A stretch of 64,000 bases of DNA from Nitrospiria bacterium (lineage in GTDB: Bacteria > Nitrospirota > UBA9217), in contig CAKKPG010000010.1 of NCBI GenBank assembly GCA_919901555.1, positions 1 through 64,000 on the forward strand. Direction: 5' to 3'. This document shows, piece by piece, positions 15,962-26,043 of the stretch; position 1 is the first letter of the stretch, and every line of letters starts with the position of its first letter. The notes beneath the pieces were generated by a model. The model saw nothing but the letters and a program-made list of their open reading frames with translations, had not been told where the DNA came from and searched no databases. A program made the position numbers and the translations under genes.

Positions 15962-17536
15962 TTAGATGCTTAATTTTTCCAGCTTCCATTTCGAGTTGAT
16001 GATGTCGAAAATCACCTTGGTGCCGACGAGGGCGGAATACAGGTTGATGATGATGCCGAGGCTGAGCGTCACGGCGAACCCCTTGATCGTACCGGTGCCG
16101 AACAGGAAAAGCGCGGCCGCCGTGATCAGCGTGGTCACATGCGAGTCGAGAATGGTGAGAAACGCCTTGTCATACCCTGCGTCGATTGCAGGCCTCGGCT
16201 GTTTACCGGAGCGGATCTCCTCGCGGATGCGCTCGAACATAAGCACGTTGGAGTCCACACCCATGCCGATGGTCAGGATGATGCCGGCGATGCCCGGCAG
16301 GGTCAGCGTGGCGTTCATGAGCGCCATCGCGCCCAGCAGCAGGATAAGGTTCACCACGATGGCATAATCGGCGATAAGGCCCGAAAGCCGGTAGTAGAAG
16401 ACCATGAACACGACCACGAAGAGGCCGCCGATGAGCGCGGCACGGACGCCCATATCAATGGAATCCTGGCCCAGCGACGGTCCCACGGTCACGTTCTGCA
16501 CCACCTTCATGGGCGCCGGAAGCGACTCGCGCAGCACGATGGAGATTCTCGCCGCCTCGTCATGAGTAAAATTTCCGGTGATCTGGGCGCTGCCGCCCGC
16601 GATCCGCTCCTGGATCCGCGGCGCCGAGTGCACCACGCCGTCGAGCACGATGGCCATCTGCTTGCCCACGCTCTCGGCGGTGATCCGCTCGAAGATCCGC
16701 GCCCCCTCGCCGTCGAAGGCGATGGAAACCGCGGGTTTGCCGAACTGGTCCATGCCGACCTTTGCCTCGGTGAGCCGGTCGCCCGTCAGGAGCGTTTGCT
16801 TGAACACCAGATTGGGCCTTCTCACGATTCTGCCGGTCTCGTCCACGTCCTCCTCATAGAGAAGCTCCCGGCCCTCGGGCACCTTGCCGGCGAGGGCCTG
16901 CTGGAGACGGGAGGGCTCGGAATCGACGAGTTTGAACTCCAGTTTGCCCGTGGTCTTGATGAAGGAGATGGCCTCCTGCGGGTTCTTTACGCCGGGAAGC
17001 TGGAGCGCAATCTGGTCCTGCTCCTGCTTGTAGATGGACGGCTCCGCCACGCCGAACTTGTCCACTCTCCGGCGGGTGCGTTCCAGCGCCTGGGTCACGG
17101 CCCATTCCTTCAGCCGCTTGACCTCGTTCTTGCTGAGGTTGTACAGGAACTCGCCCTTCGCCCGCGATTTAAACTCGAGAACGGCATAGTTCTTCTTGAT
17201 GAACTCCGTCACTTTCTCCTCGAGGGGCTCGGCGAACTTCGCCGCGATGTCCTGGCCGGCGCGGCTGAACGTAACGGCAAGTCCCTCCGACGCCGCAGCG
17301 GTCTGCAGGCTGGCCGCGATGTTGTCCACGGACGACTCCACGGCCTTGTCCGTCTCCACCTGCATGACAAGGTGGCTGCCGCCGCGCAGGTCGAGCCCCA
17401 GGGCGATCCGGGGCACGCTTTGCTTCCACCATTCAGGCAATTTTGCCGACACCGGCGTAGAAGGCAGAAAGAGGAACAGAGCGATCAAAACAGAGCAGAG
17501 GATCAGCGCCAGTCTCCAGCGGATGCTCTTTTTCAT
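15962..17536 (-). CDS. secD: Protein translocase subunit SecD
   Basis: This 524-residue protein starts at ATG 17536 after GGAGG. It has an N-terminal helix, then ALGLDLRGGSHLVMQVE, the large P1 periplasmic domain with ERTRRRVDKFGVAEPSIYKQ and IALQLPGVK. Membrane helices with ALTLPGIAGIILTIGMGVDSNVLMFERIREEI follow; this Asp is important for proton coupling in the family. It forms the accessory translocase with SecF and YajC. The gene lies between yajC and secF on one strand. Confidence 0.96.
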   Translation of the reverse strand: MKKSIRWRLALILCSVLIALFLFLPSTPVSAKLPEWWKQSVPRIALGLDLRGGSHLVMQVETDKAVESSVDNIAASLQTAAASEGLAVTFSRAGQDIAAKFAEPLEEKVTEFIKKNYAVLEFKSRAKGEFLYNLSKNEVKRLKEWAVTQALERTRRRVDKFGVAEPSIYKQEQDQIALQLPGVKNPQEAISFIKTTGKLEFKLVDSEPSRLQQALAGKVPEGRELLYEEDVDETGRIVRRPNLVFKQTLLTGDRLTEAKVGMDQFGKPAVSIAFDGEGARIFERITAESVGKQMAIVLDGVVHSAPRIQERIAGGSAQITGNFTHDEAARISIVLRESLPAPMKVVQNVTVGPSLGQDSIDMGVRAALIGGLFVVVFMVFYYRLSGLIADYAIVVNLILLLGAMALMNATLTLPGIAGIILTIGMGVDSNVLMFERIREEIRSGKQPRPAIDAGYDKAFLTILDSHVTTLITAAALFLFGTGTIKGFAVTLSLGIIINLYSALVGTKVIFDIINSKWKLEKLSI

Positions 17537-17647
17537 TGCACAACCTCCTGATAGCTGATTTATTGCAAAATGCAAAAGTTAAATTGCAAAACTCAGAATG
17601 AAACTGCCGTCATTTTTCACTCTGCATTTTTCATTTTGCATTTTGAA

Positions 17648-17980
17648 TTATTCTTTACCCGCCTCTTCTTCCGTGAGCACCGTGCCCACCGAACCGCGCG
17701 TAACCTTCACCTTGACGCCTTCGGCGATCTTGACGGTGAGAGTGTTCTGGGAAGCTCCCTCGACGGTCCCGTAGATGCCTCCGGCGGTGATGATCCGGTC
17801 GCCTTTCTTCAGTTCCTCCACCATCTTTTTGTGTTCTTTCATCTTTTTCTGCTGGGGGCGGATGAGAATAAAGTAAAAGATGGCGAAGATGGCGAGCATC
17901 ATAACAAGGCTGGACATCCCGCCCCCCTGCGCCCCTGCATCTCCCGGCGCTCCCATTGCATATGCTGTTTCGATGAACAT
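17648..17980 (-). CDS. yajC: Preprotein translocase subunit YajC
   Basis: This 110-residue protein has one helix (SLVMMLAIFAIFYFILIRPQQKK) followed by MVEELKKGDRIITAGGIYGTV and VKVKVTRGSV, the usual YajC layout. ATG 17980 follows GGAGG. It heads the secD-secF group and lies after tgt. The extension to 18034 is not supported by any ribosome-binding site. Confidence 0.94.
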   Translation of the reverse strand: MFIETAYAMGAPGDAGAQGGGMSSLVMMLAIFAIFYFILIRPQQKKMKEHKKMVEELKKGDRIITAGGIYGTVEGASQNTLTVKIAEGVKVKVTRGSVGTVLTEEEAGKE

Positions 17981-18096
17981 GGTATTACCTCCTGGAAAGT
18001 AAATTTCAAAGCTCAAAATCCAAAGTTCAAACAAATATCAAACAGCCGAATCCAAATGACAGCCGTTTGAACTTTGAGCTTTGATATTTGATGGTC

Positions 18097-18225
18097 TCGT
18101 AAGAAGTCCCCAGTGCTGCCATTGCGAGGAGCGGAGCGACGCGGCAATCTCGTTTTTTCAGACAGTTACAAACTACGAGATTGCTTCGCTACGCTCGCAA
18201 AGACGGCTTTATCGACTTTTTACGA
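18097..18225. mobile_element. Palindromic repeat, family B, copy 1
   Basis: TCGTAAGAAGTC at the left end and GACTTTTTACGA at the right are inverted repeats. Inside, CATTGCGAGGAGCGGAGCGA and CGAGATTGCTTCGCTACGCT form a second nested pair. The copy at 38551-38678 is almost identical, including flanking TTTGATGG. There is no open frame, so it is MITE- or REP-like. Confidence 0.8.
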
Positions 18226-18247
18226 ATGCATCATATTTGAGTTTCTG

Positions 18248-19482
<1,235 letters not shown>

Positions 19483-21147
19483 CTACATCCTTTCCGGCGC
19501 ATTCACACCCAAAATCTTCAGCGCTCCCTGGATCACGGTCTTCACCTGCTTCATCAGAAAGAGCTTTGCGCCGGTGCGCGCCGCGTCTTCGGTGATGACC
19601 CGGTGCTTGAAATAATAATTATGGAGCAGGCCTGCAAGGTCCTGGAGATAGTACGTGATCCGGTGCGGCTCATAGGCCAGCGCCGCTTCTTCGATCATCT
19701 CGGGATATTTTGCCAAGGCCTTGATGATGTTCTGCTCTTCTTCGAGCTCGAGGAGCGTAACATCCACTGCGTCCCGGGCCGGAACTTTTATGTTCCGCGA
19801 TTCCGCCTCGCGGGACAGGCTCGCGAGCCTGGCGTGGGCGTATTGGACGTAGTACACGGGATTTTCCCGCGACTGCTCCTTGGCGACATCGAGGTCGAAA
19901 TCCAGGTGGCTGTCGGAGCGGCGCGTGAGAAATATGTACCGGGCCGCGTCGCTTCCCACTTCCTGCACCACGTCCCTGAGCGTCACGAACGTCCCTGCCC
20001 GCTTGGACATGGGCACGGGCTGTCCGTGCCGCAGGATCGACACGAGCTGAACAAGCAGAACATGGAGCGAATCCTTCGGATGGCCGAAGGCCTGGATCAC
20101 GGCCTGCACCCGCGGGATGTACCCGTGGTGGTCGGCGCCCCAGATGTTCACGAGCGACGTGAACCCGCGGCCGAGCTTGTTCCGGTGGTAGGCGATGTCC
20201 GTGGCAAGATAGGTGTAGCCGCCGTCCTTCTTCACCACCACCCGGTCCTTGTCGTCGCCGAAGGCCGTGGACTTGAGCCACAGCGCCCCGTCCTGTTCGT
20301 ACAGATGGCCGCGCTCTTTCAGTTCTGCGATGGACTTCTGAACAGAGCCATCCGATAAAAGGCCCTTCTCGCTGAACCATGAGTCGAACCGCACGCCGAA
20401 GGCATCGAGATCGATCCTGATGTCCGCGAGCATGGCCTCCTTGCCGAAGTCTCCAAACGCGCCAGCGCACTCGTCAAAGGGGACTTTCAGAAATTTCTTG
20501 TTGTGGAGCTTGATAAAGTTCCGGACGATCTCTTCCACGTAGCTGCCGTGGTACCCATCCTCGGGAAACGGCACGTCATGACCGAGCGCCTGCTGGTAGC
20601 GCGCATGGAGCGATTGGGCGAGGAGCCGTATCTGCCTGCCCGCGTCGTTGATATAGAACTCGCGCTGGACATCATACCCGACGGAGGACAGCAGGTTTGA
20701 GAGGGCGTCCCCGACCGCCGCGCCCCGTCCATGGCCCACGTGGAGCGGGCCCGTGGGATTGGCGCTCACGAACTCCACCTGCACCTTCTCTCCCTTGCCG
20801 ATATCGGGGAACCCGTATTGTCCGCCTTCGTTTTCGATGTCAAAGAGCGTCTGGCGCCATTGGTCCTGTTTCAGAAAAAAATTGATGAAGCCCGGTCCCG
20901 CGATCTCGGTCTTTTCGAGGAGCCCGCCCCCGTCCCGGAGATGTTTCACGATGATCTCGGCGATCTTCCGGGGAGGCTTGCCCTCGGACTTCGCCATGGT
21001 CAGGGCAAGGGTCGTTGCCAGGTCGCCGTGGGTCTTTTCCTTCGGGGTCTCAAGGGCGATCGACGGCAACGTCTCGAGTTTCAGTTCGCCTTGTTCTTTG
21101 GCCCGGACAAGAGCCTGGAGCAGGATGTCGGTTACGGTTTGTTTCAT
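19483..21147 (-). CDS. argS: Arginyl-tRNA synthetase
   Basis: This 554-residue class I synthetase has the HIGH-like motif ANPTGPLHVGHGRGA near 130, MSKRAGTFVTLRDVV as the KMSKS counterpart, and a C-terminal DALR-type helical domain. The last of these includes YAHARLASLSREAE and HRITYYLQDLAGLLHNYYFKHRV. It charges tRNA-Arg. It precedes tgt on the strand and has its own promoter. The start lacks a strong ribosome-binding site. Confidence 0.95.
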   Translation of the reverse strand: MKQTVTDILLQALVRAKEQGELKLETLPSIALETPKEKTHGDLATTLALTMAKSEGKPPRKIAEIIVKHLRDGGGLLEKTEIAGPGFINFFLKQDQWRQTLFDIENEGGQYGFPDIGKGEKVQVEFVSANPTGPLHVGHGRGAAVGDALSNLLSSVGYDVQREFYINDAGRQIRLLAQSLHARYQQALGHDVPFPEDGYHGSYVEEIVRNFIKLHNKKFLKVPFDECAGAFGDFGKEAMLADIRIDLDAFGVRFDSWFSEKGLLSDGSVQKSIAELKERGHLYEQDGALWLKSTAFGDDKDRVVVKKDGGYTYLATDIAYHRNKLGRGFTSLVNIWGADHHGYIPRVQAVIQAFGHPKDSLHVLLVQLVSILRHGQPVPMSKRAGTFVTLRDVVQEVGSDAARYIFLTRRSDSHLDFDLDVAKEQSRENPVYYVQYAHARLASLSREAESRNIKVPARDAVDVTLLELEEEQNIIKALAKYPEMIEEAALAYEPHRITYYLQDLAGLLHNYYFKHRVITEDAARTGAKLFLMKQVKTVIQGALKILGVNAPERM

Positions 21148-21196
21148 TGATTCTGAGCGGGCTGCCCATGATTCCTTTGCGGTTTACAGACGTGCA

Positions 21197-21224
21197 AGTA
21201 TATCGTATCTCTTGAAAATGTCAA
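21197..21224 (-). promoter_or_regulatory. Promoter of argS
   Basis: On the minus strand TTGACA (21219-21224) and TATACT (21197-21202) are 16 bases apart, about 50 bases upstream of the start codon. Confidence 0.7.
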
Positions 21225-21412
21225 CAAAATAATCCCTTTTCGAGACCGCCGGCGCCCTTCGCGAGAGGCCCGGCAGCGCGAACAAAGCGCAAGCGCCGCC
21301 GGGCTGCCGAAACAGTGCAGGATACGTCGCAGTTCATAGCCCGGCATGCTGCGTGACGGAGCGAGGGGGCTGCCGGTGAGCTTAGTGTCTTTTTTTCGGT
21401 GCAACAATCCGG

Positions 21413-21442
21413 TTGACAAAGCCTGCCGTCATGTTCTATACT
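21413..21442 (+). promoter_or_regulatory. Promoter of the lytic transglycosylase gene
   Basis: TTGACA (21413-21418) and TATACT (21437-21442) are 18 bases apart, ending 53 bases before the start. Between the two divergent promoters (21225-21412) lies GC-rich DNA with CCCGGCAGC/GCCGGG-type inverted segments and no gene. Confidence 0.65.
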
Positions 21443-21495
21443 TACTTTAAAAGTTGCTGGCACCACATATTTTAGGGCGTTTCGGGGTGCGAGTG

Positions 21496-22248
21496 GTGAA
21501 AAATAAAACGACTTTTATACTGACCGCCGTGCTGCTTTCCCTGCCGGTGCAGACCGTGGATGCCGACATCTACAAATACACCGACGAGAGCGGGGTGATC
21601 CATTTCACCAACGTGAGCGGCGGCAGGAGCCACAAGCGAGTGAAGTCGGAACCGGTCGCCGCCCCGGCGCGGATACCGGTCATTGGTGACGCCGCTCCCG
21701 GTGCCGCCAAAAATTCATCCCCACGTCCATCAGCCGGCATTCCGAGCGTCTACCTGGACATCATCAATTCCGCCTGCGACAAACACGGGGTGGATCCGTC
21801 CCTCGTCCACGCAATCGTAAAAGTGGAGTCCGACTTCAATCCTTTCGCCCTCTCCCGCAAAGGCGCCATGGGCCTCATGCAGCTCATGCCCCAGACCGCC
21901 GTGGAAATGAACGTAAAGAACTCTTTCAGCCCTCACGAGAACATCGACGGCGGGGTGAAGTACCTGCGCTATCTGCTGGACCGCTACGAGGGAAACCTGT
22001 CGCTTGCGCTTGCGGCCTATAATTCAGGGGAGACCGCGGTGAAGCGGTGGGGCACCATACCGCCCTTCCGGGAAACGCAGAAGTACGTGCAGAAGATAAT
22101 GCGGATCTACAACGGGAGAGGAAAGACCTTCACGCCGCGGTACACCATTTACATCGGCTACGGTGAGGATGGGGCGCTCCTGCTCACCGACAATCCTTCC
22201 AGCCACGAGGGCAAAGCCCTCAGGCGGGCGTCGAGCAAGAACCTGTAG
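21496..22248 (+). CDS. Lytic transglycosylase with DUF4124 domain
   Basis: From GTG 21496 the 250-residue protein has a signal peptide (KNKTTFILTAVLLSLPVQTVDA), then a DUF4124 segment DIYKYTDESGVIHFTN. A GH23 domain follows: VHAIVKVESDFNPFALSRKGAMGLMQLMP, where Glu111 is the catalytic acid, then LALAAYNSGETAVKRWGTIPPFRETQKYV. It cuts peptidoglycan in the periplasm. GTGs at 21487 and 21493 are alternative starts. It converges with yedF, one base apart, without overlap. Confidence 0.9.
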   Translation: MKNKTTFILTAVLLSLPVQTVDADIYKYTDESGVIHFTNVSGGRSHKRVKSEPVAAPARIPVIGDAAPGAAKNSSPRPSAGIPSVYLDIINSACDKHGVDPSLVHAIVKVESDFNPFALSRKGAMGLMQLMPQTAVEMNVKNSFSPHENIDGGVKYLRYLLDRYEGNLSLALAAYNSGETAVKRWGTIPPFRETQKYVQKIMRIYNGRGKTFTPRYTIYIGYGEDGALLLTDNPSSHEGKALRRASSKNL

Positions 22249-22249
22249 C

Positions 22250-22876
22250 TTAGATCCAGACCACCTTTTCGAAATCCTGCATTCCTTCAATCACGAGATT
22301 CATCGTCCCTCTACGACCCACCTTGAGCTTTGATTCGAGATTATACTGCGTCAGACAGGTGCCGCAGGAATAGATTTCGACGCCCATGGTTTCCATGTCT
22401 TTCAGCAGCGGCGCGATTTCGGGATCCATTGTCGTCAGATGCACCCCCGTGTTCAGGAAAAACATGGTGTGCGGGAGCTGCTGGTAAACCTTCATGGTTT
22501 CGAAGAACGCCTTCATGAGGGTCTTGCCCAGTTTCTCCTCCCTGCCCATGACCTCGGTCCCGATGACGAGGAGGAGGCTTTTTTTTGGTTCTTTCGATTC
22601 CGCACTCCGCACGGAGCCTGTCCCCGAATGACGCTGTCGGGGAAACTCCGCACTCGTTTCGCACGTATAGCCCTTGACGATCTTTACCTTCCAGTCCTTG
22701 CCCTCCCGCAGGGTCTCGGCAAACATGCCGCTCTGCGCCGCAAACCCCGAAACGTTGAGGGAAGATTCCTCGTTGTCGACGAGGACCTCGACGATCCCTT
22801 CTCCGATCTTCGCCAACGCCTCCTCGGCCATCATCACCGGCCGGGGGCACGCCTGGCCGCGCGCATCGATCAGCAT
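22250..22876 (-). CDS. yedF: Selenium metabolism protein YedF (TusA-like plus DsrE-like)
   Basis: This 208-residue protein starts at ATG 22876 after GGAGG. Its N-terminal TusA/SirA-like domain holds MLIDARGQACPRPVMM, with Cys10 in the CPxP motif. After a linker (about 80-100), a DsrE-like domain runs LLLVIGTEVMGR to SCGTCLTQYN. The family is found with selD in selenium-using bacteria and is thought to help deliver selenium, though its exact reaction is not established. It lies directly downstream of selD, 92 bases away, probably in one transcript. Confidence 0.88.
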   Translation of the reverse strand: MLIDARGQACPRPVMMAEEALAKIGEGIVEVLVDNEESSLNVSGFAAQSGMFAETLREGKDWKVKIVKGYTCETSAEFPRQRHSGTGSVRSAESKEPKKSLLLVIGTEVMGREEKLGKTLMKAFFETMKVYQQLPHTMFFLNTGVHLTTMDPEIAPLLKDMETMGVEIYSCGTCLTQYNLESKLKVGRRGTMNLVIEGMQDFEKVVWI

Positions 22877-22968
22877 AAAAACCTCCCTCATTTTAGACAG
22901 GATTACCGGGTAAAATCTGATTTAAAAAAATCCTCACTCTTGTCAATCCTGTTATCCTGCCAAAAAAG

Positions 22969-24018
22969 CTATCGCTCTACAAATATCTTCCCGCCATCCC
23001 CCTCGACAACGCGTCCTATCACCGCCCGCGTTTCCACGCCCCGGGAGGCAAGTCCGGACAGGAGCATATGGAGCTTTTCCGGAGCTATGGCGATCAAAAG
23101 CCCGCCCGAGGTCTGGGCATCGGCGAGCATAAGCTTCTCATCCTCGCTGATCCCCTTGCCCCATCCCACCTTGTCCTCGACGTACCTGAGGTTCGCCCGC
23201 GTGCCGCCGGGAACGCTGCTTCCGGCCAGCTCCCGCACGCCGTTGATGAACGGTATATCGGAGAGCGCCAGGCGGGCGCTGATACCGCCGGCGTGGAGCA
23301 TTTCATGAAGATGGCCGAGGAGCCCGAACCCGGTTATGTCCGTGGCGCTCTTTACGCCGGCCTCCACCATGGCCTCAGACGCCGCCTTGTTCAGCGTCTT
23401 CATGTTCCGGACAGCCGCGGCAATCATGTCATCCGGCGCCCTCCCTGCCTTGATCGCCGTGGAGATAATGCCGGTGCCGAGCGGTTTGGTCAGCACGAGA
23501 GCATCACCCGGCCTCGCGCCTGCCTTCAAAATGATCCTGTCGGGATGCACAATGCCGGTGACCGCCATCCCGTACTTCGGCTCCCGGTCATCGATGGAGT
23601 GTCCGCCGATGATGCTCACCCCTGCTTCGATCGCCTTGTCGGCCCCGCCGCGCATGATCTTCGCCAGCACGTCCATGGGCCCGTCCTTGGGAAAGGCGAC
23701 CAGGTTGAGCGCCGTGAGCGGCCTGGCCCCCATGGCGTACACGTCGCTCAGGGCATTGGCCGCGGCGATGGCGCCGAAATCGTAGGGATCGTCCACGATG
23801 GGCGTGAAAAAATCCACGGTCTGGACAATGGCCGTATCGTCGCTGATCTTGTAGACGCCGGCGTCGTCCTCGGTCCCCACGAGCACCCGGGGGTCCGAGA
23901 TAACCGGGAGCGCCTCAAGTATGCGGGCCAGAACCTTTGGCCCCAGCTTGCATGCTCAGCCGGCGCCGTGGCTCAAAGAGGTCAGTTTCATTTTTTCCGG
24001 CATATCGGTACCGCCCAC
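22969..24018 (-). CDS. selD: Selenide, water dikinase (selenophosphate synthetase), UGA-encoded selenocysteine
   Basis: The gene makes selenophosphate from selenide and ATP. It starts at GTG 24018, eight bases after CGAGGAGG, and spans 350 codons. It reads LTSLSHGAG-Sec-ACK, where TGA (23956-23958) is codon 21, at the position of the catalytic Cys or Sec in the SelD family. The rest fits: LVGTEDDAGVYKISDDTAIVQTVDFFTPIVDDPYDFGAIAAANALSDVYAMGA-type AIR-synthase fold and GGHSIDD. Reading only from 23886 would lose the catalytic loop. A SECIS-like hairpin follows the UGA. yedF is downstream. The protein can make its own supply of selenium donor, so some selenocysteine machinery must exist elsewhere in the genome. 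Confidence 0.93.
23925..23958 (-). promoter_or_regulatory. In-frame selenocysteine UGA and SECIS element of selD
   Basis: After UGA (23956-23958) the mRNA has 12 bases, then GGGCCA-AAGGUUC-UGGCCC, a perfect 6-bp stem whose loop carries GGU. This is the form and spacing of bacterial SECIS elements bound by SelB. The stem-loop occupies 23925-23943. Confidence 0.85.
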
Positions 24019-24065
24019 GGTGTTCGTCCTCCTCGTTTGAGTTGTCTCGTCTCGCACGCGGTTAA

Positions 24066-24095
24066 AGAATAGCATCGCGCGGGACGAGGAGTCAA
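24066..24095 (-). promoter_or_regulatory. Possible selD promoter
   Basis: On the minus strand TTGACT (24090-24095) and TATTCT (24066-24071) are 18 bases apart, about 48 bases upstream of the GTG start. Confidence 0.5.
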
Positions 24096-24214
24096 ATTGC
24101 TAATAGCAATGAAAGTGCGGGAAATGCATTGGAATATCCTATGGAGTGCCGCACGGCGTCGGGGAATCTCATCCCGACCTGCCCCGAGAGGCTTTTCTCT
24201 TCGTGATAATCCCT

Positions 24215-25120
24215 TCAAAAGATACTGAACTTGAAATATTTCTTCGGATGTTCCCTGATGTCCTTCACGAGGCCGTTCAGCTCCTTGATGGTTGCCCGGA
24301 GTTCCTCCTTGAGCTCCCGGTCGCCCACGAGGCTTCCCAGCGGCCCATCTCCCTTGTCGATTTTGCCGAGCACGGCGTCCAGTTTCACCGCAGCGGCGTT
24401 CACGTTCTCGTAAAGGCTCTGGTCCTCGATGAGCCTGCTCACCGTGCCCTTCGACGAGGCGAGCCTATGGGCAAAGGCCTCGAGGGACTGAGATGCCTTT
24501 ACGAACCTCTCGTAGAGCGCCGGATCTTTAATGAATTTATTGATGCTCCCCTCGGAGGCCTTGAGAGTATTGGCGAACAACCGGATATCCCTCGCCGATG
24601 ATGAAAGATCACGGTACAGGGTGTCATCTTCCAACAGCCTGCCGAGAGAACCTTTCTTGCCCTCAACGCCGCCGACCAGTCGTGACAATTCTTCATTGAG
24701 CTCCGGCCGTGTCGACCCTATGATGGTATCTTTTGACTTGAGGCCCTCCGATCCTTTCGAGCCGGGACTCATCTCAATATATTTATCGCCGAGGAGTCCG
24801 AGGGTCAGGATGCTCGCCTCGGAGTCCTTCTTGAGGTAGGCAAGGGCATCGCGGTCGATCTTGATTGTCGCCGTGATCCTGTCTCCGGTAAAATTGATGG
24901 ACTTAACCGACCCTATCTGGACCCCCGCAAACCACACCGGCGCCCCGGACCGCAGTCCCTTCACGTCACGGAAGGTGGCAAGGACCGTCGCCTGCGGCGC
25001 GAACAGGTTCTGGATATTTCCGGCAAAAAGGACAGCGAACAGGAGAATGATGAGAGCGCCGGTGATGACAATGCCGACCTTCAGCTTTGACCACGCGAGC
25101 TGTTTTCGATAATCGTACAT
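24215..25120 (-). CDS. mlaD: MCE-domain protein MlaD-like
   Basis: This 301-residue protein has an N-terminal membrane anchor (VGIVITGALIILLFAVLFAG) and one MCE domain (TVLATFRDVKGLRSGAPVWFAGVQIGSVKSI ... ILTLGLLGDKYIEMSPGS). A long helical tail follows, with repeated SSSARDIRLFANTLKAS-type segments. MCE proteins form periplasmic rings that carry phospholipids or other hydrophobic molecules. It is the third gene after mlaE and mlaF on the strand, with a 180-base gap containing a dispersed repeat. It is somewhat longer than E. coli MlaD (183 aa), as is usual for the mlaD of this wider family. Confidence 0.88.
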   Translation of the reverse strand: MYDYRKQLAWSKLKVGIVITGALIILLFAVLFAGNIQNLFAPQATVLATFRDVKGLRSGAPVWFAGVQIGSVKSINFTGDRITATIKIDRDALAYLKKDSEASILTLGLLGDKYIEMSPGSKGSEGLKSKDTIIGSTRPELNEELSRLVGGVEGKKGSLGRLLEDDTLYRDLSSSARDIRLFANTLKASEGSINKFIKDPALYERFVKASQSLEAFAHRLASSKGTVSRLIEDQSLYENVNAAAVKLDAVLGKIDKGDGPLGSLVGDRELKEELRATIKELNGLVKDIREHPKKYFKFSIF

Positions 25121-25149
25121 TCGACCTCCCCATCGGAACGTTTTATTCA

Positions 25150-25272
25150 GTTACAAATCAAATTCTTCTCAAAATGGGAAGAATATTTCTTTAATGTCTT
25201 GATTTTTACCGCAATTTTACAATTTTCAATTTGCAATTTGCATTTTACAATTCCGGCTTGTCCGGGTTAGGG
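25150..25272 (+). repeat. AT-rich dispersed repeat, second copy
   Basis: It shares AGTTACAAATCAAATTCTTC and the CAATTTGCAATTTGCATTT run with the repeat at 1732-1900, and ends CCGGGTTAGGG. It lies between mlaF and mlaD in the opposite orientation, so here it cannot supply a ribosome-binding site for mlaD. Confidence 0.65.
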
Positions 25273-25299
25273 TAAACCCCGTGACCCCGTCGGATCCGT

Positions 25300-26043
25300 C
25301 TAACGGGGTAAAAGTCCTTTGATGAACTTCCGCAGGCCGGGATCGCCGGCATGGGTGAGCGCATCGAGGCTGCCGTCGAAGACGATCTTCCCGTCCTTCA
25401 GATACAGGAACCGCTCGGCCACCCGCACGGCCGCCTCTACGTCATGCGTTACGATGATGAGCCCTCTCCTCCCGGGCGGGGTCCCGGCCGAGAGCTCGTT
25501 TATCAAATTGCAGATATTGTCCGCGGTGATCGGATCGAGTCCCGAGGTCGGCTCGTCATAGAGCATCATCTCCGGCTCGCATGCGGCAAGCGAGCGGGCG
25601 ATCGCCGCCCTCCTCTGCATTCCACCGCTCAGTTCATCGGGCATGAGATGGATTGCCTCCTCAATGCCGACCCTCCGCAGGAACTCCCGTGTCCTGTTCT
25701 CGATCTCGTCTTCCGAAAGCGTTGAGAACTCCCGCATGCAGAAGGCCACGTTTTCCTTCACATCGAGGGAATCAAAGAGAGCGCCGTCCTGGAACACGAT
25801 GCTGAATTTCTTCCGGCTATCCAGGAGCTCGGATTCGCGAAGAAAGGTGATGTCCCGCCCGTCTATGATGATCCTGCCGCCGTCGGGACGAGCCAGACAG
25901 AGCAGGAGCTTGAGGATCGTCGTCTTCCCCTCGCCGCTTTCGCCGAGAATGGCGATCTTTTCGTAAAAGTGCGCTTTGAAATTGATCCCATCGAGCACCC
26001 GGTGATGGTTATAAGAAAGCCTGAGATCCTGCAGCTCGATCAT
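25300..26043 (-). CDS. mlaF: ABC transporter ATPase MlaF-like
   Basis: This 247-residue ATPase carries Walker A GESGEGKTT (position 5 is Glu rather than the usual Gly or Ser), SIVFQDGALFDSLDVKENVAF, signature LSGGMQRRAAIARSL, Walker B MMLYDEPTSGLDP and H-loop VTHDVEAA. These motifs match the MlaF/Mkl branch of ATPases for lipid transport. It overlaps mlaE by four bases, so the two are translationally coupled. It energises movement of phospholipid between membranes. Confidence 0.9.
   Translation of the reverse strand: MIELQDLRLSYNHHRVLDGINFKAHFYEKIAILGESGEGKTTILKLLLCLARPDGGRIIIDGRDITFLRESELLDSRKKFSIVFQDGALFDSLDVKENVAFCMREFSTLSEDEIENRTREFLRRVGIEEAIHLMPDELSGGMQRRAAIARSLAACEPEMMLYDEPTSGLDPITADNICNLINELSAGTPPGRRGLIIVTHDVEAAVRVAERFLYLKDGKIVFDGSLDALTHAGDPGLRKFIKGLLPR

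Noticed and set aside
16139-17551. A 470-residue plus-strand ORF opposite secD
   Set aside because: It is the antisense shadow of secD, whose motifs are complete.
22439-23308. A 289-residue plus-strand ORF opposite yedF and selD
   Set aside because: It crosses two genes on the other strand and has no domain of its own.
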